Shown here in pieces: positions 45,857 to 54,576 of a stretch of DNA of 64,000 nt. The position numbers and the translations under genes are program-made. Position 1 is the first letter of the stretch, and each line of letters opens with the position of its first letter. Source of the DNA: Desmonostoc muscorum LEGE 12446 (lineage in GTDB: Bacteria > Cyanobacteriota > Cyanobacteriia > Cyanobacteriales > Nostocaceae); NCBI RefSeq assembly GCF_015207005.2, contig NZ_JADEXS020000001.1, forward strand, positions 6,037,001 to 6,101,000, written 5' to 3'. The notes below the pieces were generated by a model. It saw only the letters and a list, made by a program, of their open reading frames with translations. It ran no database searches and was not told the DNA's origin.

Positions 45857-48800
45857 TTAATAATTTCTGGCTGCCAAATATTGATACATCTGCCAACGGA
45901 TTTTTACATCTGCTTGAGCTTCTTGAAGTAAATGCTGTGCCACTTGTTCGTTACTCTTAGTCAACATTTTAAAGCGGTTTTCTAGATACATATATTGCTC
46001 TAGGGGTAACTTTGGTGTGCGTGAATCAAGTTGTAGTGGGTTTTCTCCTTGCTGAATCCGGTCTGGATTAAATCGATATAGTAACCATTGACCTGAATCG
46101 ACGGCAGCTTTTTGATTTTGCATTGCCGTACTCATATTAATTCCGTGGGCAATGCAATGACTGTAGGCAATAATTAATGATGGTCCTTGATAAGCTTCGG
46201 CTTCCAAGAATGCCTTAAGAGTGTGTTCATCTCGTGCGCCCATTGCGACGCTGGCAATATAAACATTGCCGTAAGTCATGGCCATTAAACCCAAGTCTTT
46301 TTTAGGTGCAGCTTTACCTCCAGCCGCAAATTTAGTTACAGCTGCTTTGGGTGTGGCTTTAGACATTTGTCCACCTGTGTTGGAATAAACTTCAGTATCA
46401 AGAATCAAAATATTAACGTTGTGTCCACTGGCTAAGACGTGATCTAGTCCTCCAAAGCCGATATCATAACCCCAGCCATCACCACCAATAATCCAAACAC
46501 TCTTTTTTACTAAATAATCAGCAATCGATTTTAGATTTTGGATTTTAGATTTTAGATTTGAGTCTATTTCCGTAGTCAAAATTTTATCTAACTTCTGTTT
46601 TAACAGCGCTATGTTTTCTCGCTGTTCCCAAATATCAGCTTCGTCTTTTTGTTCGGCATTGAGAATACTATTTACCAGTTCCTGACCCACATTTGTTGTC
46701 AGTTGTTTGAGTAATTCAGCGGCGAATTCTGCTTGTTTATCAATGGAAATGCGAAAACCAAGTCCAAATTCGGCGTTATCTTCAAATAACGAATTTGACC
46801 AAGCTGGGCCGCGTCCTTCGCTATTGTGCGTCCAGGGGGTGGTGGGTAAATTCCCGCCATAGATAGAAGAACAACCTGTGGCGTTGGCAACAATCATGCG
46901 ATCGCCAAATAACTGCGTTGCTAATTTAATATAAGGTGTCTCACCACAACCAGCGCAAGCCCCAGAAAATTCAAACAACGGTTCTTGCATTTGCTGTTGG
47001 TTGATATGAGTCAGCTTTAGATGGCTTCTATCTGGATTGGGAATACTTAAAAAGAAATCCCAATTTTCCCGTTCTTGTTCGCGTAATGGTCTTTGCGGTG
47101 CCATATTAATGGCTTTGCGCCGTAGTTCTGATTTATTCTTCGCCGGACAAACATCTACGCAAATACCGCAGCCTGTACAATCTTCTGCTGCGACTTGGAT
47201 AGTGTATTTCAAACCTTGCCAATCGTGGTCTTTAGCATTAGCACTTTTAAATGTCGGTGGTGCATTTTCTAACTGCTGCGGTTCGTAAACCTTACTACGG
47301 ATGACACTGTGAGGGCACACCATTACACACTTGCCACACTGAATGCAGACATCTGTATCCCAAACAGGTATTTCCTGGGCAATGTTACGCTTTTCCCATT
47401 TTGCCGTACCAGTGGGATAAGTACCGTCTGCTGGTAAAGCGCTAACTGGTAGTTCATCACCTTGACGGGCAATCATTTTACTTAGGATGGGGAGTGGGGA
47501 TTGGGGAGTAGGGAGTGGGGATTGGAGACTGGGGACTGGGGACTGGGGACTGGGGACTGGGTACAGGTTTTCTAATGTGGTATCTACGGCTTTCAGGTTC
47601 ATTTGTACAATTTCGTCGCCTTTCTTGCCGTAAGCCTTAGAGATGGAGTTTTTAATTTTAGCGATCGCTTCTTCTCGTGGCAATACACCCGATAAGGCGA
47701 AGAAACAAACCTGCATTACTGTATTAATTCTACCAGCCATGCCTGCTTGACGGGCTACTTTATAGGCATTAATTACATAAAATTTCAGATGTTTTTGAAT
47801 AATTTGCTCTTGTACTGATGGTGGCAGACGATCCCAAATCTCATCCTTTTCATAAGGAGAATTAACTAAGAATGTTCCGCCTGGTACAATGTCTTTAAGA
47901 ATAGGAAATTTTTCGAGAAATTCCCATTGGTGACAGGCGATAAAGTTAGCTTTAGTGATTAAATAGGTCGAGTGAATTAATTGTGAGCCAAAACGGAGAT
48001 GAGAAACTGTGACTGACCCTGATTTTTTGGAGTCGTAAACAAAATATCCTTGAGCGTAATTGTTTGTTTCTTCGCCAATAATTTTGATTGAGTTTTTATT
48101 AGCGCCTACTGTCCCATCTGCACCCAAACCATAAAAAATAGCTCTGATTATATTGTCTGCTTCAATGCTAAATTCGGGGTCATAATTCAAGCTGGTGTGG
48201 GTGACATCATCGTTAATACCGATAGTAAAATGATTTTTTGGTTCAGCCGCAGCCAGGTTATCAAAGACAGCTTGAATCATCGCTGGCGTGAATTCTTTAG
48301 AAGATAAACCATAACGACCACCCACAATTTTGGGCAGAGGGGACAATTCTTCTCCTCTGCTCCTCTGCTCCCACGCTTCATGAATAGCAGTTACTACATC
48401 TAAATACAATGGTTCGCCAGATGCGCCTGGTTCTTTGGTGCGGTCTAAAACTGCGATCGCACGGGTAGTTTCTGGTAAGGCGGCGACAAACCGTTTGGCG
48501 TCAAATGGGCGATATAGCCGTACTTTTAAAACGCCCACTTGCTCACCACTGGCGTTGAGGTAATCTACTATTTCATGTACAGCCTCACAACCGGAACCCA
48601 TCAGCACAATAACTCGTTCAGCTGCTCGGTGACCGTGGTATTCAAATAGTTGGTATTGTCGCCCAGTCATCGCGCCAAATTCATCCATGACTTTCTGGGT
48701 GATGTCTGCACAAGCAAGATAGTAAGGATTGACAGTTTCTCTGGCTTGGAAGTAGACATCAGGGTTTTGGGTTGTACCGCGCAAAACTGGTTTGTCCGGG

Positions 48801-49429
48801 GTGAGGGCGCGTGAACGATGGGCGAATACTAATTCATCGGGAATGAATTCTCGTAAGTCATCTGGTGTTAAAGTTTCTAGTTTGTTAATTTCATGGGAAG
48901 TACGAAAGCCATCAAAAAAGTGCAGAAAGGGTATTCGTGATTCTAAGGTTGCTCGTGTGGCGATTAAAGCAAAATCTTGTGCTTCTTGCACCGATGCGGC
49001 ACACAGCATGGCAAAACCAGTACCACGGGCTGCCATAACATCACTGTGGTCACCGAAAATGGAGAGGGCTTGTGCGGCTAGCGATCGCGCCGCAATATGA
49101 AATACTGTAGGTGTTAATTCTCCAGCAATTTTGTACATATTGGGGATCATCAACAATAATCCCTGGGATGCTGTAAATGTGGTTGTCAGTGAACCAGTTT
49201 GCAAAGCACCATGTACAGCACCAGCCACACCGCCTTCACTCTGCATCTCTACCACCGAGGGAACAGTACCCCAAATATTAGGTTTTCCTTCACTAGCCCA
49301 AGCATCTGCCCACTCAGCCATTGGTGAAGAAGGAGTAATTGGGTAAATGGCAATTACTTCATTGAGTCGATAGACGACTTGAGCAACAGCTTCATTGCCG
49401 TCTATGGTTGCAAAGCTTCTCTTGTTCAT
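45857..49429 (-). CDS. nifJ: Pyruvate:ferredoxin (flavodoxin) oxidoreductase
   Basis: 1190 residues from ATG 49429 (MNKRSFATIDGNEAVAQV), with AGGTG eight bases upstream. It converts pyruvate and CoA to acetyl-CoA and CO2, reducing ferredoxin or flavodoxin. AIYPITPSSPMAEWADAW, PKIVGGRYGLSSKEFTP, two 4Fe-4S motifs CIQCGKCVMVCPH and CTGCGICVDVCPA (about 695 and 750), the proximal cluster/TPP region GACAGCGETPY, and IGGDGWGYDIGFGGLDHVLASG are all present. It serves fermentation and possibly nitrogenase electron supply. Odd: three in-frame repeat-derived inserts, at about residues 346-361, 621-650 and 955-968. Confidence 0.93.
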   Translation of the reverse strand: MNKRSFATIDGNEAVAQVVYRLNEVIAIYPITPSSPMAEWADAWASEGKPNIWGTVPSVVEMQSEGGVAGAVHGALQTGSLTTTFTASQGLLLMIPNMYKIAGELTPTVFHIAARSLAAQALSIFGDHSDVMAARGTGFAMLCAASVQEAQDFALIATRATLESRIPFLHFFDGFRTSHEINKLETLTPDDLREFIPDELVFAHRSRALTPDKPVLRGTTQNPDVYFQARETVNPYYLACADITQKVMDEFGAMTGRQYQLFEYHGHRAAERVIVLMGSGCEAVHEIVDYLNASGEQVGVLKVRLYRPFDAKRFVAALPETTRAIAVLDRTKEPGASGEPLYLDVVTAIHEAWEQRSRGEELSPLPKIVGGRYGLSSKEFTPAMIQAVFDNLAAAEPKNHFTIGINDDVTHTSLNYDPEFSIEADNIIRAIFYGLGADGTVGANKNSIKIIGEETNNYAQGYFVYDSKKSGSVTVSHLRFGSQLIHSTYLITKANFIACHQWEFLEKFPILKDIVPGGTFLVNSPYEKDEIWDRLPPSVQEQIIQKHLKFYVINAYKVARQAGMAGRINTVMQVCFFALSGVLPREEAIAKIKNSISKAYGKKGDEIVQMNLKAVDTTLENLYPVPSPQSPVPSLQSPLPTPQSPLPILSKMIARQGDELPVSALPADGTYPTGTAKWEKRNIAQEIPVWDTDVCIQCGKCVMVCPHSVIRSKVYEPQQLENAPPTFKSANAKDHDWQGLKYTIQVAAEDCTGCGICVDVCPAKNKSELRRKAINMAPQRPLREQERENWDFFLSIPNPDRSHLKLTHINQQQMQEPLFEFSGACAGCGETPYIKLATQLFGDRMIVANATGCSSIYGGNLPTTPWTHNSEGRGPAWSNSLFEDNAEFGLGFRISIDKQAEFAAELLKQLTTNVGQELVNSILNAEQKDEADIWEQRENIALLKQKLDKILTTEIDSNLKSKIQNLKSIADYLVKKSVWIIGGDGWGYDIGFGGLDHVLASGHNVNILILDTEVYSNTGGQMSKATPKAAVTKFAAGGKAAPKKDLGLMAMTYGNVYIASVAMGARDEHTLKAFLEAEAYQGPSLIIAYSHCIAHGINMSTAMQNQKAAVDSGQWLLYRFNPDRIQQGENPLQLDSRTPKLPLEQYMYLENRFKMLTKSNEQVAQHLLQEAQADVKIRWQMYQYLAARNY

Positions 49430-49692
49430 CTTCAAAGCACCTGTGAAAGTCTCTGGGCGCTAGCAATGACTAAGCTAGATCTACTTTTGACATTAAAAGA
49501 AGAAGTTGAGAAACTTGTGAAGAAGTCAATCTAAAATTCTAAATCTATCTTGAAAAGTGACGCTCCTGCGTTACTAACGCTGCGCTGTAGCGTAATAAGT
49601 AAACCTGTAGGGGCACGGCACTGCCGTGCCCCTACACCTGGCGATATCATGTTGTACCCCATCTGAATGGAACTTTTCGCAAAATCCAAAAT
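49430..49692. other. nifJ upstream spacer with a GGGGCACGGC palindrome
   Basis: GTAGGGGCACGGCACTGCCG... at 49607-49635 is a perfect palindrome apart from its centre and belongs to the same family as those at 1100-1490. The nifJ promoter should lie between 49430 and 49600. Confidence 0.6.
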
Positions 49693-49941
49693 TCAAGTCG
49701 GTACTAATTCACCAGGACGCAATTTCGACCATTTACCCATTTCTCGCTTAAAGCTCAAACACCCAACAACATCCCACTCCATTTCAATCACATCGTCTTT
49801 TGTACGGATGTTGACGTTGATAGAAGGTTCATTCGGTTCAAAATCTGGGGTTTCCGTCAAGTGGGGTTGTTGGTGCTGCCCTTCTACGGCATGATAGGTG
49901 AGACAGCTGTCTACATAGTGGCAGTTCACGCAAATACACAT
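49693..49941 (-). CDS. ycf34: Ycf34 family protein
   Basis: 82 residues starting MCICVNCHYVDSCLTYHAVE, with a cysteine-rich N terminus (Cys 2, 4, 7 and 13) and FEPNEPSINVNIRT in the middle. The family is conserved in cyanobacteria and some plastids and has been linked to iron-sulphur binding and photosynthetic electron transport in Synechocystis (from memory). Divergent from the CCA-adding enzyme gene. Confidence 0.92.
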   Translation of the reverse strand: MCICVNCHYVDSCLTYHAVEGQHQQPHLTETPDFEPNEPSINVNIRTKDDVIEMEWDVVGCLSFKREMGKWSKLRPGELVPT

Positions 49942-50376
49942 AATAGAACCAACTCCAGGGGCCTTTATTGTTAATCTAGCTTAAGCCGGACTGTTATTCA
50001 TTAGTTGCTGGGTTGATTTTTATTACAAAGTTTTCCGCGTTAGACATATTAAAATACCGCTTGATGTGGTATTTTGACTGTAGTGGACACGGTATTCAAC
50101 CACTTAAAAAACCCCAAGCCAAAGGCATCGCACCTTGAAAACTGTAGATAGGGGGTTCTGTGCAGGAATGCTTGCACGGGTAAAATCTTTAAGCACCAAG
50201 TCAGAAAACCAAAGCTTTTGGTGGAAACAGTACGGTAGGGCATACCGGATCTGGCTTCTGAGATGAAGCAAAAAGCTTGTGGACAGATCCACCTCTAGTA
50301 TGATTAGGAAACTAATCATGATAAGTGGACTGGATGAACCAAGAATCCTACCCCTTAAACGAGTGGGAGTATCAAA
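49942..50376. promoter_or_regulatory. Divergent ycf34/cca intergenic region
   Basis: No gene. An imperfect inverted stretch GATTAGGAAACTAATC lies near 50300. GGGAG, seven bases before ATG 50377, is the ribosome site of the right-hand gene. Open frames on the minus strand lack codon character. Confidence 0.4.
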
Positions 50377-51705
50377 ATGCATTCTTTTATTGCTTCTACC
50401 CTAGCTCCCGAAAATTGGCCTTTTAGCTTGGCGTTATTGCCACAACCTGCTTACATGGTGGGTGGCGCTGTACGGGATGCCATCCTTGGCAGAACCCGCG
50501 AATACTTGGATCTAGATTTTGTTATCCCATCTAACGCGGTAAAGGTGGCCAAAGCGATCGCCCATCATTACAATGCTGGGTTTGTGTTACTCGATGCAGA
50601 ACGACAAATTGCTCGTGTGGTTTTTCCCCACGCCACAGCTGACTTTGCCCAACAAGAAGGAGACAGCTTAGAAGTTGACTTGCACAGACGGGACTTTACA
50701 ATAAATGCGATCGCCTATAATCCCCACACGCAAGAAATCATCGATCCTCTACAAGGATATGCAGATTTACAACAGGGCATTTTGCGAATGGTATCACCCG
50801 CAAATCTCAAAGATGACCCTTTGCGATTAATGCGAGCTTATCGCCAAGCAGCCCAATTGAATTTTACTATTGAGTCAGCGACCCAAACCACAATTCGTTC
50901 TTTAGCATCACATATCAGCACAGTTGCAGCAGAAAGATTTCGGGTAGAAATTGGTTATCTATTGGCAAATGCTCAAGGTACTCCCTGGATAACAACTGCT
51001 TGGGAAGATGGTTTACTTACCCCTTTCTTCAAAAACGCCACCCGTGAAAGCTTAAATAAACTAGCAGCTGTTGACAATGCAGCAGTTTTACTCGCCCAAA
51101 ATTGGCAACAACTAGGAGTGCAACTACAAGCATATGTCCGGGATAGTATCAAAACTACTTGGTTAGCCATTGCTAAACTTGCAAGTCTAGTCAACCCAAA
51201 TCCAGAATTAGCAGAAATAGAATTACAGGAACTTACCTATAGTCGTGCTGAAGTTCGCGGTGTAACCACTGCTCTAAAATTATCACCCCATCTGAAAGTA
51301 GCAAATATGTCCTTGCGAGAACAATATTTTTTGTTCCAAGACGCGGATATTGTGTTTCCTGCCACGGTAGTGCTAGCCGTAGCATTTGATAATTTGGTAG
51401 AGGCGATGTCTGGCGACAATCAGCTAAACACAGCAGTTGCTACAACACAGGGAACCCATGCAGCGCGTTGCCTTGTCTTTGCACCTTTAATCAACCGCTA
51501 CCTCAACCCCGATGATCTGGTCGCTCATCCCACTCCACTAGTAAGCGGGAAAGACCTGATTATAGCACTAGATATTCCCGCTTCGCCAATTGTAGGCAAA
51601 TTGCTGACAGAAATTGCCATAGCACAAGCTGAGGGGAAAATATCAACACCAACAGACGCGATCGCATTTGCACGGGAGTTAATTGAGGCAAAAATGATGA
51701 ACTAG
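50377..51705 (+). CDS. cca: CCA tRNA nucleotidyltransferase (class II)
   Basis: 442 residues. MVGGAVRDAILGR and YLDLDFVIPSN give the G-G-x-x-R and D-x-D catalytic motifs. RRDFTINAIAYNP, DPLQGYADLQQGILRMV and DDPLRLMRAYRQAAQLNF are the conserved neck and head motifs. It builds or repairs the tRNA 3' CCA end. Some cyanobacterial members may only add CC or A; this cannot be told from sequence alone. The stop lies just before a GGGGATT repeat tract. Confidence 0.9.
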   Translation: MHSFIASTLAPENWPFSLALLPQPAYMVGGAVRDAILGRTREYLDLDFVIPSNAVKVAKAIAHHYNAGFVLLDAERQIARVVFPHATADFAQQEGDSLEVDLHRRDFTINAIAYNPHTQEIIDPLQGYADLQQGILRMVSPANLKDDPLRLMRAYRQAAQLNFTIESATQTTIRSLASHISTVAAERFRVEIGYLLANAQGTPWITTAWEDGLLTPFFKNATRESLNKLAAVDNAAVLLAQNWQQLGVQLQAYVRDSIKTTWLAIAKLASLVNPNPELAEIELQELTYSRAEVRGVTTALKLSPHLKVANMSLREQYFLFQDADIVFPATVVLAVAFDNLVEAMSGDNQLNTAVATTQGTHAARCLVFAPLINRYLNPDDLVAHPTPLVSGKDLIIALDIPASPIVGKLLTEIAIAQAEGKISTPTDAIAFARELIEAKMMN

Positions 51706-51877
51706 GGATTGGGGGCTGGGGAGATGGGAGAGAATAACTCTTAACTGTTTCCCTTGAGAACACTATCCACCGCAATCAGCAATCCCGTAAGGGCATCTAA
51801 ACCAGTAATTATGAACTTGCTCTGTTTTCGTGATTCGTGCAAGAGGTCTAGTACACAAATTTTGGAGTCAGCACTTA

Positions 51878-52791
51878 GAGGATGTTTGAAAAGTTCTTGA
51901 CGGTAAGATTTTATGCCAATCGCCGCACCATAATCCGAATCATAGCAATGTATATAAATGTCTCTGCGGTTTCAGGTAATAGCTCGTAGTCTTTGTTCAA
52001 TCTCCGACACCAAGTTAGCCAACCCAAGGTTCTCTCGACTACCCAGCGCTTGGGTAACAATACAAACTTCTTGCCTTCCTTTGGTCGTATAACTACCTGT
52101 ATAATCCAACGGCAGAAATCCATTACCCACTGCATGAATGGGTTACCGTCAAAACCAGCATCTACCCATATTGTATGTAGACGCCATACAGAAGGTTCCA
52201 TTTGTTTGACCTTTTTGAGTACTTGTTTACCACCTTCACGCTCACCCACACTAGCCGCAGTAATTAATACCCGTAGTACTAAGCCTAAAGTATCTACTGT
52301 TACGAACCGTTTGCGTCCCTTAACCTTTTTACCCGCATCATAACCAACTGCTTCACTCACCATTGCTGCACTTTTAATACTTTGGCTGTCCACAATAGCG
52401 TGACTAGGGGCTTAGCGATCGCTCCGAAGCAACCCTATTCCACTCCCGTAATCTGTCATGCATTCTTACCCACGTTCCATCCTTGCGCCAGTTACGAAAG
52501 TATGTGTAAACGGTTTGCCAGTTTGGAAAGTCGCCAGGTAATGCTCGCCACCGACATCCCTCATACAGAACATAAAAAATGGCATTCATCACCTCCCAAA
52601 TATTCGTTTCTCTTGGACGACCGCCAGGTAATGGTGCTGGAATCAAAGGTTCAATAAGTTCCCATTGGTCTTGGGTAAGGTTGGTAGAGTATGATTTACT
52701 CATTGCTCTCAGTGGTGCTGTTGTGTTTACTTATTAACAGCTTACGCCCTGAGAGTTTTTTTACTCAATTGCCGACTTTTCAAACATCCTC
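51878..52791 (-). mobile_element. IS5-type insertion sequence, 914 bp
   Basis: Inverted ends GAGGATGTTTGAAAAGT (51878-51894) and ACTTTTCAAACATCCTC (52775-52791), perfect over 17 bases, flanked by TTA on both sides (51875-51877 and 52792-52794). This fits the three-base target duplication of one IS5 subgroup. Related solitary ends occur at 13872, 20084 and 62236. Confidence 0.9.
51911..52703 (-). CDS. IS5 family transposase in two frames
   Basis: First frame (52703 to 52404): MSKSYSTNLTQDQWELIEPL, GGRPRETNIWEVMNAIFYVLYEGCRWRALPGDFP, ending SERSLSP-stop. Second frame (from about 52393): VDSQSIKSAAMVSEAVGYDAGKKVKGRKR (Asp), VDAGFDGNPF (Asp) and VLLPKRWVVERTLGWLTWCRRL (Glu). The frames join as SLSPSHAIVDSQSIK by a +1 step at CCC-TAG, where a proline codon is followed by a stop. 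This is a plausible programmed shift; a one-base indel is the alternative. With the shift all catalytic residues are present. Confidence 0.85.
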
Positions 52792-52859
52792 TTAGACTTG
52801 TTGGTGAGTAGTCCATCAACAAACCACATACCGGAAATGCGATCGCACTGCTCCACTCA

Positions 52860-53099
52860 TCAGGCTAAACCTTTCTTTTGCTGCCATACTGCGATCGTGC
52901 CATCTCGATAACTACTCACTAAAAGTTGTCCATTACCATTGAAATCAAGCGAGGTAATACTCGTACAAACAGTTTGACCATCAGGAATTTGTAGAACTTT
53001 AATCCCTAACTTTCCACTATCGAAATTTGTAGATTTTTCACCAATCGCTAGTAAGTCTCCATACTGATTTAAAGTTCTTGAACCCCAAAATAATATCAT
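52860..53099 (-). pseudogene. WD40-repeat C-terminal fragment
   Basis: 79 residues ending SITSLDFNGNGQLLVSSYRDGTIAVWQQKKG, a typical last WD40 blade. The ATG lies inside the inverted repeat at 53093 and an in-frame stop occurs just upstream, so the rest of the propeller has been cut away. Confidence 0.65.
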
Positions 53100-53220
53100 G
53101 TCCGGTTAAAGACTTATCATTAAGGCAGCAGAGGGGCAGAGGGGCAGGGGAGCAGAGGGGAAGGCTTTTTGGGTTTGTGCATAGATTCGGGAATCATAAC
53201 TAATTAGCCGGACATGATAT
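53093..53220. repeat. 128-bp inverted-repeat element
   Basis: Ends ATATCATGTCCGGTTAA (53093) and TTAGCCGGACATGATAT (53204-53220) are inverted with one mismatch. The interior holds a purine-rich GGGGCAGAGGGGCAGG tract. It separates the WD40 fragment from a GTP-cyclohydrolase-like fragment, so it looks like a small mobile element at a rearrangement junction. Confidence 0.72.
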
Positions 53221-53386
53221 GAGTGCCAATCACATTGCGATGTCCTTGCTTGGTCAGCGTAGCAATAATCGGTCCTCGTTGCATGGGTTCGGTTGCCCCC
53301 CATTGAATGGGAATTGGTTGAAGACCAAAGCTACTAGGATGGGAAGTGAGAACAATATGCCTGGAAACGTCGTTTTGCTTTGGCAT
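53204..53386 (-). pseudogene. N-terminal fragment resembling GTP cyclohydrolase II (RibA-like long form)
   Basis: MPKQNDVSRHIVLTSHPSSF, then PIPIQWGATEPMQRGPIIAT and LTKQGHRNVIGTH, matches my memory of the start of the large GTP cyclohydrolase II-type proteins, where it continues GSY. Here it breaks after GTH into the inverted repeat. Only about 56 of some 400 residues remain. Confidence 0.6.
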
Positions 53387-53673
53387 GGTAATGAATTTTT
53401 TTGTAATGTTTTTATGAACTGTTAGTCACTAGGGATTTGTCAACTACCTATAGCCAGTTTTTATTTTTAAAAGTGTGAGATCCTTTCCAACAAGCACTTA
53501 TGACTCTCAATGTCGAGTTTGGCATTAGTCATATTGTCGAATACAAAAAATAACACAGAAATTTCATAAATAGCAATTGAACTGCGTAAATTTAAAGATG
53601 ACTTTAAAAATGTTTGAGAAGATAATTTTTGTGAGAAAGTAAAAAGAAAGGTATATTCACTGATCTCAAATTC
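53387..53673. other. Spacer, nothing recognised
   Basis: AT-rich sequence without a gene or strong repeat; it probably includes the promoter of the TPR gene. Confidence 0.4.
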
Positions 53674-54156
53674 ATGGATTCTTTATCTATCAATTCCTTA
53701 CTTGAAGAGTTGAAAAATCCCGATGCTACAGTCCGCGAACAGGCAACCAGAAAAATCTGGCGAATCTGGTTTCAGCAAAAGGGAATTTATGGGCTGGAAA
53801 GAATTGACCGGAGTCAAAAGTTACTTGATGCCGGTGAAATTCCTGAAGCCGAAACAGCACTGACAGAACTTCTCAGAGAACAGCCAGATTTCGCCGAAGC
53901 TTGGAATCGCCGGGCTTTCCTCTATTACAGTATTGGTGATTATCAAAAATCTCTGGCAGATTGTCAGATGGTTGTGCAGATAAATCCAATACATTTTGGT
54001 GCCCTGCATGGCATGGGTTTGTGTTATGCAGCACTAGGAAAGTATAGTGAAGCTATCCGAGCTTTTAAACGCGCTCTCGAAATTCAACCCTATTCACTGG
54101 TGAATCAAAAGTTGATTCTAGAATGTACATTTAGATTGAGTTACGACGGTAGATAG
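53674..54156 (+). CDS. TPR-repeat protein
   Basis: 160 residues. After an N-terminal segment (LLEELKNPDATVREQATRKIWRIWFQQKG) come three tetratricopeptide repeats (LLDAGEIPEAETALTELLREQPDF, AWNRRAFLYYSIGDYQKSLADCQMVVQINP, ALHGMGLCYAALGKYSEAIRAFKRALEIQP). No signal peptide. A protein-protein adaptor; partner unknown. Confidence 0.8.
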   Translation: MDSLSINSLLEELKNPDATVREQATRKIWRIWFQQKGIYGLERIDRSQKLLDAGEIPEAETALTELLREQPDFAEAWNRRAFLYYSIGDYQKSLADCQMVVQINPIHFGALHGMGLCYAALGKYSEAIRAFKRALEIQPYSLVNQKLILECTFRLSYDGR

Positions 54157-54177
54157 GAGAAAGCATCATACTGTTTT

Positions 54178-54576
54178 ATGAATCCGTCATCACCCTCATC
54201 AACAACAATTCATCGCCTAACTCGCCGCAATTTTATTCAATACGGTTCTATCTGTATTGCTAGCAGCTTGATTACAGCTTGTACAGTCCCCAGGTTGGCA
54301 GGCAGTGGTACTCAATTGTTGATGGGGGATGCGGTAGATTTCTTCATGGGTTACGGTATTGATGCCGTGAACGCCGTCGCACAAGGTATTGCTAAAATCA
54401 CAGTCGCAGCAATTTTTCACAAAAATCCTTGGTGTCTCATTGCTCATCCCAACAGAGCAATTAAAACCCTTGGCGACCTCAAAGGCAAACCAATTTATGT
54501 CTCTGCTTCTGCTATTTTTACCGATATAACCAAACACGCAAGAGTGAAAGTAATTGTTCAGTATCCACGGGTTTAG
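54178..54576 (+). pseudogene. Truncated ABC-transporter substrate-binding protein (SsuA/NMT1-like)
   Basis: Begins with a Tat/lipoprotein-like leader (LTRRNFIQYGSICIASSLITACT) and then reads GTQLLMGDAVDFFMGYGIDA, FHKNPWCLIAHPN and LGDLKGKPIYVSASA, typical of NMT1/SsuA-like proteins. About 60 residues expected between leader and GTQLLMG are missing, and homology stops after SASA, where the frame runs into the 3' end of the kinase on the opposite strand (overlap 54518-54576). It is a deletion remnant. Confidence 0.75.

Noticed and set aside
50049..50382. Two minus-strand ORFs of 64 and 92 codons between ycf34 and cca
   Set aside because: No ribosome sites, overlapping frames and non-protein-like composition in a divergent promoter region.
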